Source: Talinum fruticosum
Taxonomy: Eukaryota; Streptophyta; Magnoliopsida; Caryophyllales; Talinaceae
Reading direction: 5' to 3'
NCBI GenBank assembly: GCA_021018815.1
Contig: JAITYX010000017.1
Span: 3,348,001-3,412,000, forward strand
Length of the DNA stretch: 64,000 bases
Of the stretch, positions 11,301 to 21,019 are shown one piece after another. Below the pieces are notes generated by a model. That model worked only from the letters and a program-made list of their open reading frames with translations, was not told the origin of the DNA and ran no database searches. Positions within the stretch are counted from its first letter, which is position 1. Every line of letters begins with the position of its first letter. Made by a program: the position numbers and the translations under genes.

Positions 11301-14300
11301 AGTTCACATCTACTAATATAGAGATATATCCATATCTTCTAATCTCCCCTTTATTCTTATCTTGCATCATTAATTCGACCTCAAAGAAGATAGAATTGAT
11401 TCAACTTCATGATAGATGTTATGAAATTCAATCCTTAAAGCATACTCCCATGCTTGTAACCTTTTGAAAATTGGATGAAGTTCAATTTTCACTAAGAAGT
11501 CTTTAGGAATGAAGAAGTCAACATGTTCAACAATTCCTTGTGTCAAACTACTATCTTCTGGCAACAGTTCCAAGACAGAACAGTCTCTACCTACACTTGT
11601 TTTTCCAATTGGTTGCACATCCACGTTAATGACTTCCCTTAAAAAGCTTCATCATCAATATCTAGAGTGGTTGTTCCCTTTTAATTGCCTCATCCACAAA
11701 AGAAGAGTCAACTTGAGGAACATCAATGTTTGAAACATTGATATTGTTGTCTACAATTTGTTTCTTTGTCATTCGGAAATCTTCTTTGCTATACTCCTCA
11801 AAAGTGTCCTTAGCGTCCTCAATGTAGGCTCGCCTATAATCTTTACCATGGTAAGTTGGATGTTCAACTAAATAATAAGGTTCCCTAGGAACCCTGGAAG
11901 CTAAATCTACATAATCATTCGTGGGAATTCGCCAAGGTATCAAGGGGGCTCTAGAAGGTTTATAGTTGAACAGATATATAGGAATGTAGGGTCTGCAACC
12001 ACATATAAGCTCACTAGCAAAATAGAGATCCAATTCACAGCAACCTTCATAAATTTGACGCCCTTGGAGCATAAAAAGCATAGACAACATCTTCATGGAA
12101 ATAAAAGTTCACTCGAGCATGAAAATCACCCATTGTTCGAAACATAGCTATGTTTTCCACATCCCCGTAAGGAGAGAAAACGCAGTACAAAACATTCTTT
12201 AAACAGGAAATTCTTTATCAAGAATGATTACGCATAAAGCTCGGTGATGTTTTTTCACACCAATCCATTGTTGCTCTCAGCAATAGCTTTAAGCAACGGA
12301 AAAACTACCAAACAATGAGCAGCAGGAAAATCAACATGGGCAGTAGATCTGGATTTTTTTTTGTGGCAGGTTTTTTTGTGGAAAATTTGGAAATCAAACA
12401 GAATGAAAAGATGTAACCGTATCTGGTATCAAAAAGCTTTGATACCAATTTGATATAGGACGCTCCGAGAGCAATTTCTACGGAAAGGGGTGGCTCACAC
12501 GTAATCAATCAATCTCACACAGAGAAACTCAAATTAATTCTTATTCATAGTCTGAATTCTCCAATTACATAAAGGGGTTTATATAGTTAAGAGACTAGCT
12601 AATATTAGGAAACCTAAACATAAGATATAGAATATAGAAGGATATAAATATATAAGCTAATATTATCCTAATGGACTAGGAAACTAAATCTTGATAAAAT
12701 ACTATTAATATCTTTATTTTACCTATTTTAAAATATGTCAATAATAAACCTACGAAAATAATAAAAAATAACAAAATATAGTTCACATCTACTAATATAG
12801 AGATATATCCATATCTTCTAATCTCCCCTTTATTCTTATCTTGCATCACTTATCTAGTGTTTGACTATTTTTATTCTGTTTTTACCCTATTTCTTTTAGG
12901 ATGCACTTATAACGACTGTCGCTATACGACAGTCACCATAAGATACATTAATCTGTACCGTACATGTGTATCACAATAATCACAACCATTCATTTTGTTT
13001 TCTTCTAATTAAATTACAAATAAATTTTGAAAATTTAATGCCCGTCTTGAATTGCTCCGTCGGCAGTAAAACCTTATCGATAGTGTATATCGCAAGCGGC
13101 TAGTCGTCGATTAGGGTTACGGTGATCTTCGCCATCACGATCTTCGTCTTCGGCGTCACATCCTCGCCGTCGTTCGGACTGTGAAGTCGAACTTCTTATC
13201 TCCATCGGTGGCCAAAGTGTTCATCAATCCGTTGTTCGATTTCAGCATCGCCATGGATTCGTATATCGGGATGCCATGGAAGAGTAGTAGAGAGTTCTTC
13301 CCATCCATTGTTAGATTCTTGAATCTCGGCATGAAATTCTTGAAAGCGTCATCCATGGCGCAAAAAACAGATCAATCCTCCCTCAATGTTGTCCATATAA
13401 GTCTTCAACGCGTCGAATTCGCCGTCGAGCGTCAGCGAAGAATTTGCATCCGTGCGCCACCATAATCGCCGTCGGATTGGCGTCCTCCGGGCCGGCGCCG
13501 GAGATTCGGCGTCGGAGAGGTAAGTATGTTATCGATTTGAATTACAAAGAGATTGTATGGAATTTCCTTGATTGATTTGACGAAAGTAGCGGAAGTTGGG
13601 CCGTTTTGGCGTTGAATCCGACTTTTCCGTCTTTGAGGTCGATGATGTTGACGAATCCAGCGTCGCCAGGGCGTCGCCGGTGGCCTGGTAAAGAGTGGCG
13701 GCGAGGGTGGTGCCCTTGTTGATTTGGTGGAGTTTCTTGTGGTCGAAGTAGTCAAGAACGACGTGTTAAGAGAGGATGTTTTTGAGGGTGGAGATGGTGG
13801 GGTGGTGGTGGGAGAGGAGGTCGTTCATGGCGGAATTGTCGACGGCGCGAGACGGTGATGGTTTGGCGGCGGTTGATTTCGTCGGCGACGTGGGTCAGGT
13901 AAGGTAGTGGTTGAAGGTTGATAATAAAAATAATATTTCAATTTCAATGGTTTGCCAAACATAATAATAATTAATTATTTTAATTTAATTTTAAAAATAA
14001 TTAATTAAATTTTCAAAATTTATTTTTAATTTAATTAGAAGAAAAAAATGAACGGTTGTGATTATTGTGACACACATGTACAGTACAGATTAATACATCT
14101 TATGGTGACTGTCGTATAGCGACGGTCGTTATAAGTTTTTCCTTTCTTTTATCCCGTGTCTTTGTTTGTATATTTCTTAAACATTATATTTTAAATGATA
14201 TTTTTCTTTGCATCCAGAATTGCTTCCTCCTGGCGTAGGACAAGATTCTGACCCATTTAGGTCTCGTCATGAGGGATACAATCCTGACTATGGTCGAAGA

Positions 14301-14354
14301 GTATTTGGGGCTGCATTGGATAGTATTAGCCGCTCTAGGACAGGCCGATATTGA
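8360..14354 (+). CDS. RRM-domain RNA-binding protein, RBM7-like
   Basis: Four exons are assigned: 8360-8393, 9952-10163, 10714-10891 and 14218-14354. All introns are GT-AG, and the spliced frame is 186 residues. A single RRM fills the N-terminal half, with RNP2 VYIGNL at residues 9-14 and RNP1 KGFAFAEY at 48-55. The C-terminal half is Ser/Arg/Gly-rich and ends SRTGRY. The fold and length resemble RBM7, the RNA-binding subunit of the nuclear exosome targeting (NEXT) complex, and also the first RRM of SF3B4. The short single-RRM architecture favours RBM7. A nuclear role in RNA surveillance is inferred only. Intron 3 is 3.3 kb because it holds two transposable elements on either side of position 12,870. 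Splicing across them should still give an intact message, since donor GTAACC and acceptor CCAG are both preserved. The start is the first ATG in frame with RNP2. Confidence 0.85.
10964..11369 (-). repeat. 3' LTR of the intronic retrotransposon
   Basis: This 406-bp copy matches 12451-12848 over its whole length with few differences. In the element's own (minus) orientation it is the 3' LTR. No convincing polypurine tract lies immediately next to it in the interior. Confidence 0.88.
11662..12240 (-). pseudogene. PTB-like RRM fragment carried by the retrotransposon
   Basis: On the minus strand one frame reads VFSPYGDVENIAMF and continues to about 12,066. There a small deletion shifts the frame, and the next frame continues LQGRQIYEGCCELDLYF. 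Together they match the layout of an RRM of polypyrimidine-tract-binding proteins, whose plant members have a VFSPYG block and an ALQGR-IY-GCCQLDI block. A further 110 codons with no recognised domain follow to 11,662. A second open frame (11370-11624) is also unrecognised. The fragment may be a captured host exon or an old gag-region module of the family. The frameshift argues against function in this copy. Confidence 0.6.
12436..12447 (-). other. tRNA primer-binding site of the retrotransposon
   Basis: The minus strand reads TGGTATCAAAGC three bases inside the 5' LTR. Plant LTR elements primed by initiator-Met tRNA usually have TGGTATCAGAGC here, so there is one mismatch. The site fixes the element's orientation. 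Confidence 0.8.
12451..12848 (-). repeat. 5' LTR of the intronic retrotransposon
   Basis: This 398-bp copy matches 10964-11369. It is the 5' LTR because the tRNA primer-binding site lies directly inside it on the minus strand. The small number of differences between the LTRs suggests a fairly recent insertion. Confidence 0.88.
12899..14142. mobile_element. Pack-MULE (Mutator-like element) in RRM-gene intron 3
   Basis: Terminal inverted repeats of roughly 110-120 bases are present. The left begins GGATGCACTTATAACGACTG and the right, reverse-complemented, begins GGAAAAACTTATAACGACCG. Both continue through a shared TCGCTATACGACAGTCACC block. A perfect 9-bp target duplication TTTCTTTTA lies at 12890-12898 and 14143-14151, the size typical of Mutator-like elements. 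The 1244-bp element has no transposase. Its interior is a fragment of a fasciclin-like arabinogalactan protein gene, which makes it a Pack-MULE. It sits 41 bases from the end of the LTR retrotransposon. Confidence 0.92.
13045..13915 (-). pseudogene. Captured fasciclin-like arabinogalactan protein (FLA) fragment
   Basis: Read on the minus strand, several frames join into an FLA1/FLA2-type sequence. In order there is a first fasciclin segment (LTHVADEINRRQTITV, then VVLDYFDHKKLHQINKGTT), its end (FVKSIKEIPYNLFVIQIDNI), a short proline-rich linker and a second domain. The second domain includes KNFMPRFKNLTMDGKNSLLL and NNGLMNTLATDGDKKFDFTV. At least five frame breaks and some in-frame stops interrupt it, so it cannot encode an FLA. 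No intron is visible; FLA genes often lack introns, so the source could be genomic DNA. The fragment lacks the signal peptide and the GPI-anchor region. Confidence 0.85.
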
Positions 14355-17300
14355 ACAAGTGCACTAATCACTCTGCCTTGTTGGGGCATTCATACCCCTT
14401 TGATTTCTCCAGAAATTGTCTGGATGAATTCTTGACCTTAGATTTAGTTTTGTATGTCTACTTGGAGTGTGGGTCACAGCGGATGAAGCAATGCTGTCTT
14501 GATGGCTATATATAGTGCATTAATGTATCAAAGTTGTGTTATTTTGTTCTGTGTTGCTCTGCAATGTCCCTGAAATTGTCTGGATGAATTCGTGACCTTA
14601 GACTAAGTTGATCATTTAATGTGGGTCAGTGAGAGAGAGAGAGAGATATTTACAATTTCTATTGTGTTTGTGATTTACCCAATCACTTTCTCTTGGCCAT
14701 TAGATTAACATGTAAATATAATATTTGAAGTTACAAAGTTATGTTTGAGTTGCGTCAATATTGCTTTGTTTATATGATATTATTGAGAAACATAATGGTC
14801 AAGCAACGGGCCTGGACATATTATGCTCTCCTAATTCCGCATTTTAGCCTGCTGAATAAGTTATGGATTCCACTATTGAAGCAAGTCTACGAGTATCATT
14901 CAGGTTTCATCTAGACCTCTTGTTTTGATGGTTCCCCTAATTCTGATTAGCACTCTGACTCGAGTCTTAGAGAGAAGAGTTCATTTCCAATTAACCTGTG
15001 TGTTTATATGCATCATAGGTTCAACTGTTCTGTAGCTCGTCGTCACCTACATCTCTCTTGCCGATCAAGCTTGAGTTGGGTGTGCCAGTGCCACCTGTAT
15101 TTGCTTAACCCTCCCTACCTTTGGCAAAGGGTCCAACATAGTGAATTTGTTCGAAAATAGCTTTTGAAGAGAACTACTTTGTACTCACCTTCTATCTCTT
15201 AGATCTGAACTCCATCAGATAGAGTACTAGGGATTTCTTGCTTTTGGAGTTGGAAAGACAGAAACTTATCATTTTTTGTGCTTTCTGAAACGTCTGTTTC
15301 GTGTCTGGTATTTGTTGCTGTAACATGTCTGGGACCAGAAGTTTGGATAGTGCCAAGGGGCCTTCATATTCTCCTTCTCATGGTCAGAATCTCTCAGATG
15401 TCTCTGGATACTAAACATGCTTTAGATTCTTAGTTGTAGTTCCATGCAAGACTGGAAATGTAGGTTAGAGATCACTACCAAAAATGTAAAGATTAATAAA
15501 GTTTAAAGTGGTGAAAGAGTTAATAAGTATCTAGGTGCCGAAGAATGGTAAAGGAGTATTAATCTAAGGCCTACCGCTAATCCTAAATCCTCTCAAACTC
15601 GTGGGCATAGTCATGTCCATAATAAGTTGCAAGTGTCTCAAATTGAGCTAAATCTAGCCTAATAACCTCGTCCTAGTTCTTCTTGGGTTATCTACATCTC
15701 ATACCATTTAAATTGTTCGTCTTTAACACTTCCTTAGTCTGTGTAGCTCTTCCTCCCCTCTGATGCAATCTAAATCGTTAGCCTTGCTATAGCTCCTCAC
15801 TCATGCATCTAAAAGTCTCCTCTTCATGTGTTTGAACCGTTTGAGCTTTGTTTTCCACATGTTATTTTCTATGGGGGCTGCCCCATCTCATCTCATCTAT
15901 TTTATTCATTGTATTATCTAATCTCGTATGGCTACACATCTACTGTAGTTTATCATCCTATTGTCCTTTTCCTATGTCTGCTAACATGAGTTTTTAAATT
16001 GTGTTTTCATAATTATTCATCATCATGCACCATACTAGAAGGTTGGGTTAATGACCATCTGGACCAAACCTTTTTGTTTAACGGTGGATGTCACTTTGAA
16101 TTTTGTACAATTGGTCAGAGCCTTTGGCATCAGAGTTGTCTTGAAATTTATATAAAAATCCTAATTAGCCACAGGAGCCCTTCCTCTCCCGATCTATTTC
16201 CATAATTCCATAAGTATCTAGATCATTCGGCTTTTCACTTGTCCATCTTTCACAATACTCTTTGACTTTATCTATGGTAAAGCTATGGTAGAACCTAAGC
16301 TTTTGATGATCCTTATATTATCCTAGTGTGTGCCTAGCTGGATGTTGTCTTACCTCCTCATTGAATAACTTATAAAAATGTCGCCTTCTGTCCATGACGG
16401 TAGCTTTTTCCACCAAAGGACTTCCTCATCCTTAGCACATCTCGCTTTTTCTATGCCCCCTCCCACCCGGTGTCACCAATAAAACACTTACAATCTTTAG
16501 GTCTTTCAGATATGTGGATTCAACCTCATAACGCAAATACAGGGTTGTTTCTCGTTGATGTTCTGCATTTTGCAGTTTTGATGGCCCACAGATTTTGAGT
16601 GTTTCCTGGTTGAGATAGATATTAAGATGGATTGAAATTTGAATCTTACTCTAGGTTGTCCTTGGTATGATTGATTACTGCATTTGCGCCACTTTTGTGT
16701 GCAAATCAGATGTGTGGGTCCTTATTATTCTTCATATGTTTTGTAGTGTTAGAGCATCCATTTTATTTAGGGATCCTTTAGGAAGATATTGCAAGCACTT
16801 GTATGGAGGTTTGGGAATTTGATTACCATTGTTTGCACATGATTTCCATTACCACCAGATTTGGAGAATGACGTGATTTATTTATTGTTCATGATTACCT
16901 CATAATGGAGGAGAGCAAACAAAGAATCTAGGATATGGTTGTGGTTTTGCACAAGAATGGCAAGGGCTAGTAATATTGTATTAATGTCAAGGTTACTGGT
17001 GAGGTATTGGTATCTCGCTCACAAATATTATAGATATATTGCATTTATAGAGTTTTTTGGCCTACCTTTTTTTTTTTTTGCATGGTGTTTAACTTTGTAT
17101 ACGCTGAGTTCATGTCTGTTTTTGCTTTGTAGGTTCGGTGAAGTTTATCCTATTTTTTTTCCATTCTTGAATCTCTCTTTTGGACCAGCCACCGCTCTCT
17201 GTGGCTTGTTTACTTGTGCTACGTCCCTAACAATATGCCTGTTCTTTGCTTTTACCAGTCTTAGTTTCTTATGTGGATTTGTCTATGAAGGTGCATTTAT

Positions 17301-17791
17301 TTGAATTCTGTTTATTTTTGTCTTGAGTATGGAATTTCTTTTCTTGTTAAGTTGTGTGTTACCTATACAGCATCTGTATTGAAGGTTGAAGTTAAGTCTG
17401 GCATTAGGTGCCTTTTTTTAAAAAAAAATGTTTGTAGTTCTAGGGTCTTTCAAGATGAATGCCTTCTGTCTGAAGGGCCTTGCATGCTCTTATATTCTAT
17501 AATGGTTTAAAATTTTCTGTTGACATGCTTTTTCTAAATTCATTTTAGAGCTTAGCTATTGAAGATTTACCTTTAATTGATTTGAAGTCTACTAGATAAG
17601 AGAGGTACAATTGTTAAATTCTGCGTGTTTTCCTCTGGTAGGAGGTGAAATGAGGGGGAAAAATGAAAAACAAAAAGGAAATGAAATATTAGTAGTATTG
17701 ATTTTTAAATTCCAATGGGCAACATGTCATTCCATACATTTACAGATTGATGAATAAATTGTTATATGAGGGGTTGGCGGCATCTGAGGCT
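14355..17791. other. Intergenic region between the RRM gene and the endoglucanase
   Basis: 3' flanks of two convergent genes. A (GA)n tract lies at 14630-14646. Short plus-strand frames at 16939-17510 show no domain. A possible decayed non-LTR retrotransposon lies within 15,690-15,930 and is listed separately. Nothing else could be supported. Confidence 0.4.
15690..15930 (-). pseudogene. Possible decayed RTE-type LINE 3' fragment
   Basis: The minus strand contains a broken frame reading LKRFKHMKRRLLDA. This resembles the LRWFGHV-RRP-DAP block near the C terminus of RTE-type LINE proteins. A GEEELHRLRK stretch follows where that family has GRGRPKKTW. Stops and shifts are frequent and the match is short. 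The call is tentative. Confidence 0.35.
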
Positions 17792-19776
17792 TTAGTAACT
17801 GGCGAAGGAGGCAAGGGGTCCAACAATAGCAGCATTTATATAGGTGGCCGGCTCCGAGTGGCTATAATCATGTCGATCATCAGGATAGGCATCATTCTGG
17901 TTAGGACCTCCAATGATGGCCCCAACAAGGAGGTTAGGATTAGGATTTGAGGTGTCATAGTATTGGAAACCAGCACTGCATCCAATGGTTTGAGGATGGC
18001 TGGCCACAGAGGGCAAGGAAGAAGCCCTGTGGTGAATTCTTTTGGGGTAATTTCCACCAAACCCTACCATGTACGACATCTTGAGAGGGTTTCGTCCGAG
18101 TATGTAGTCGATCTGCGAATAATTTGCTTGCTTCGATTAATGATGGGATTAGAGGATATACTGTAAAAGAGAGCATTATGGGAGATTGATTCAGTTGGTG
18201 AACACTAATGACTAACCTGTTTTTTGGCTAGGCGTCTTAAAGTGGTTGGAGTGACCATGACAGAGCCGCAAGCGAAGGTGTGCTTGGAAACCGTCATATA
18301 TTTGGAATAAGTTATAAGCAAAAAGGTGGTTGATGTCACATACTGAAGGTTGTTTCCACTGAGCTTAAATATCAGACCACCTGGCTTGTAATTATGACAT
18401 CATTAGTGACTGGTGAAATATGATGGCCTTTCAGATGCAAGTATATAATCTAAAAGGGGTGCACCTGGCGTGTATTGGGTGGAGGTAGAAGGAGTGTTTG
18501 GCAGTATGCGGCACATGAAGTCTTCGGCTGCTTGCTTGAAAGGCTCAAATTTCTTATCCTTGCTCAGCAGAGCTCCCTGAGAGGAAAAAGACAAGGTTTC
18601 CTTAGTAAGTCGGAGGAGGGGGGCAGGGGAAATCATGGTAAATTGAGAATGCGGCTTGCTTAGCTTGGTTGATGGGCGTACCCTAGAGAGCAGGACACGA
18701 GCACCAGCGAACTTGTTGTCCCAACTGAAGATGTCAGTGGCATCATTGGCTCCCAACGAATTCAACATATTCAAGTAATAGTCTTGTTTTGTTGCTCTGT
18801 ATAACCAGGCTGCCCCCATAGGAGCTCATCCTTGTACCCTGAATATGAGCAATAATAGGGACAAACTGCTGATCCAAGGGAATCACTGTAAGCACCTCTG
18901 TACTCTATAGCGAATTGCATGACTTTTTTGCTGCTGTCAGGAGTAAAGCTGCATACTTCCTATCAGAACTCCGGAAAACCACCGAAGCAGCTGCTAGTGC
19001 AGCTGCAGTCTCGGCTGCAACATCAGATCCTGGGTTTTTAGGAGAGACAGAGTAGACAGTTCTTGGAGTGTCCATATCCTCAGGTCTCTCCCAACACTGG
19101 TGATCTGCATTAGGGTCGCCCACCCCAACGTATAGCTTTCCCGGTGTGGCAGTAGCGCATTTGTAGAGGTAGTTTGTCGCCCAGCGGATGGCAGCTCTGG
19201 TTGCGTTTAGATGGGGACCCATATTGCCCCCGAACTCCAGCACTCCCCACGATAACATGGTCGCGGAAAAGGCCATGGGTAGGTTGAATTTTACGTTGTC
19301 TCCTGCATCGTAGTAGCCTCCTGTCAGATCCACCTGTCACCGTTCGAAAGCCAAAAGTGAGGAAAAAATGTTGGCGTAGAGGATATAGGATAATTGCCCC
19401 AATACACGAGTAATTATTCCCTTTGTACTATCCATTCAATATCATCCTTTTGTCTAATGCTTCCAATGAGGACATATTATGTATAGTATACGCATTCAAT
19501 GATGTTTGGACATAGAAGAATATAGGCAGTGAGAAACATTCTTAGAAGTGAAAAAGTGTAACATACACCAGCAAGAGAACCATCGTGAAGGCCAGAATCC
19601 AACCGCCAGGTGATGTGTTGGTTGCCGGGAAGTTTGCCGGAGCGTTGGCCTTGGAAGAACAAGATAGACTTAGCCAACGCATCTTTGTAGTTAAACCTTG
19701 GTGCACCATTCACCAGTGTTGTGCCCTGTGCTGCTAGCAATAATATCCACAAAAACAGGCTCAAGTTCGATGCCAT
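17792..19776 (-). CDS. GH9 endo-1,4-beta-glucanase (class B), frame broken twice
   Basis: Five exons are assigned on the minus strand: 19567-19776, 18682-19333, 18465-18576, 18217-18380 and 17792-18112, all with GT-AG introns. The intended product is about 486 residues, normal for a secreted class B endoglucanase without a CBM49. Residues 1-24 form a signal peptide. The catalytic aspartates are in YYDAGDN (D79, D82), the HHR motif is near 407-409, and the acid Glu is in [10 protein letters not shown] near 467. Exon 2 lacks one base at two places: next to an A6 run at 18923-18930 and in a G5 run at 18813-18817. Restoring the length makes the exon exactly 218 codons. Both faults are in homopolymers, so they may be assembly errors; a young pseudogene is the alternative. 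The family cleaves beta-1,4-glucans in the cell wall. The start is the ATG just before the signal peptide. Confidence 0.88.
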
Positions 19777-19802
19777 TTTACCACGCACTATCTAATGATC
19801 AG

Positions 19803-19871
19803 TAATAGTGTAGTATTAGGGATATAGTATTAGGGATATAATGTAATTTTATCCCTAATACTACACTATTA
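19803..19871. repeat. Perfect 21-bp inverted repeat upstream of the endoglucanase
   Basis: The arms at 19803-19823 and 19851-19871 are exact reverse complements. The 27-base spacer carries a second copy of the TATTAGGGATATA motif present at the left arm. The repeat lies 27-95 bases before the endoglucanase ATG, probably within its 5' leader or core promoter. It could be a small transposon footprint or a hairpin. Confidence 0.75.
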
Positions 19872-19930
19872 ATTAGTAATTCAGTATTATTGCACGTCTT
19901 AGTGCCAGATGCAGTCTAAAATGGCTAATT

Positions 19931-19956
19931 CACTATATATATATATATAGTGTATA
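19931..19956 (-). promoter_or_regulatory. TATA-like (AT)n tract upstream of the endoglucanase
   Basis: A symmetrical CACTATATATA...TATAGTG tract lies about 155-180 bases before the GH9 start codon. It is a candidate TATA element for that gene, but simple (TA)n sequence is common here. Confidence 0.35.
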
Positions 19957-20409
19957 GGCTTCAATTTTTGTGATGATTATGCGTTAATTTAGGCTTTCCA
20001 ATGGAAGGCTTTTCTTTCTGAGTTTTATATATGCTTTTATCGATGGACGTTATTTTAGGCTTTCCAATGCAAAGTTTCTTTTTGTAAGTTGTATCCATTC
20101 AAAGCTATTTAATAGCTTCCACTTGATTTGGCGGCTCACATGGACTCTTTTCAAGTTAGTTGAGCTTCCTTACTTCCTCCCTTTCTGGTTGGGCAATTAC
20201 CCTTCTCGTTAAGATTAATTCTTCTCGTATCAGAACCATCTGTAATTATAGAAACATCTCGATTTGGGATAGATTGTCGTGTCATGATGAACAAATCGAC
20301 AATAATGGACTACTAGTCGCAAAGAGGGGCAAACCTCTGGAAAGACATCTATCGCGGCTAGCTTTTTAAGGACGTAGGTGGAGTTATACTACGTCTCCGG
20401 TCCTGTATG

Positions 20410-21019
20410 ATTGTCTTGTTTACATAACTTATTTAAGGTGTTGTTTGGCTCGGTTTATAAAAAGTCTTTTGTTTATAAAAAACAGCTTTTTTAAAAGTGT
20501 TTTTGAAGAAATTATGAAATGTTTGACCTAATTTATATGAAAATATTTTTGAATAATAAGTTGTTTGGCCTAGTTTTGTCTACATTATTTATTATAGTAT
20601 AATTTGATTTTTTTTATTTACATAATAATAATTATTTAATATTTATATTTTGTATAAGATAATATTTATTTATTTATTAGAGTAAGAGATAAAGATAAAA
20701 TAAAATAAAAGAGAGAGATAAAGATAAAGATAAAGATAGAGGAGAGAGAGAGGGGATTCTTGGTGGTTGTTAAGTAATTACTCCATAAAATAAAAACATA
20801 AATAGTTATTTGTTGTTTGTGTTTTTGAGCAGTTTTTTTCCAAAATCACTTTTGAAAAACATTTTTAATTTTTTAAAAGTTAGTGTTTAGCCTAATTTCA
20901 GTTTTTAGAATCAAAAACAGTTTTAAAATCTAGGCCAAACACCCACTAAGTTGTACGATTTTTTGAGTAACATTGTCTTGTTTACATAACTTATTTAAGT
21001 TGTACGATTTTTTGAGTAA
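20410..21019. repeat. About 50-bp tandem duplication split by the MITE
   Basis: The sequence beginning ATTGTCTTGTTTACATAACT and ending TTTTTTGAGTAA occurs twice in tandem. The first copy (20410-20436 plus 20947-20970) is interrupted by the MITE; the second (20971-21019) is uninterrupted. The duplication may predate the insertion. Confidence 0.8.
20437..20946. mobile_element. Tourist-like MITE with TAA target duplication
   Basis: The left end reads GGTGTTGTTTGGC and the right end GCCAAACACCCAC, imperfect inverted repeats of the PIF/Harbinger (Tourist) type. TAA is duplicated at 20434-20436 and 20947-20949. The 510-bp interior is AT-rich with no coding capacity. An unoccupied copy of the target sequence lies at 20971-21019, confirming the boundaries. 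Confidence 0.78.

Larger units (their letters stand above)
10964..12848 (-). mobile_element. Non-autonomous LTR retrotransposon in RRM-gene intron 3
   Basis: Two near-identical direct repeats (10964-11369 and 12451-12848) bound a 1.08-kb interior. Each starts TGAT(A/G)TAGGA and ends TTGCATCA. Flanks are TTTAT (10959-10963) and CTTAT (12849-12853), a 5-bp duplication with one mismatch. On the minus strand a primer-binding site, TGGTATCAAAGC, follows the 5' LTR and differs by one base from the usual initiator-Met tRNA complement. There is no reverse transcriptase, integrase or protease, so the element must be mobilised in trans. The interior instead carries a PTB-like RRM fragment. Confidence 0.88.

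Noticed and set aside
16939..17510. Two hydrophobic plus-strand frames
   Set aside because: AT-rich, Phe/Leu-rich and without homology; likely chance frames in intergenic DNA.
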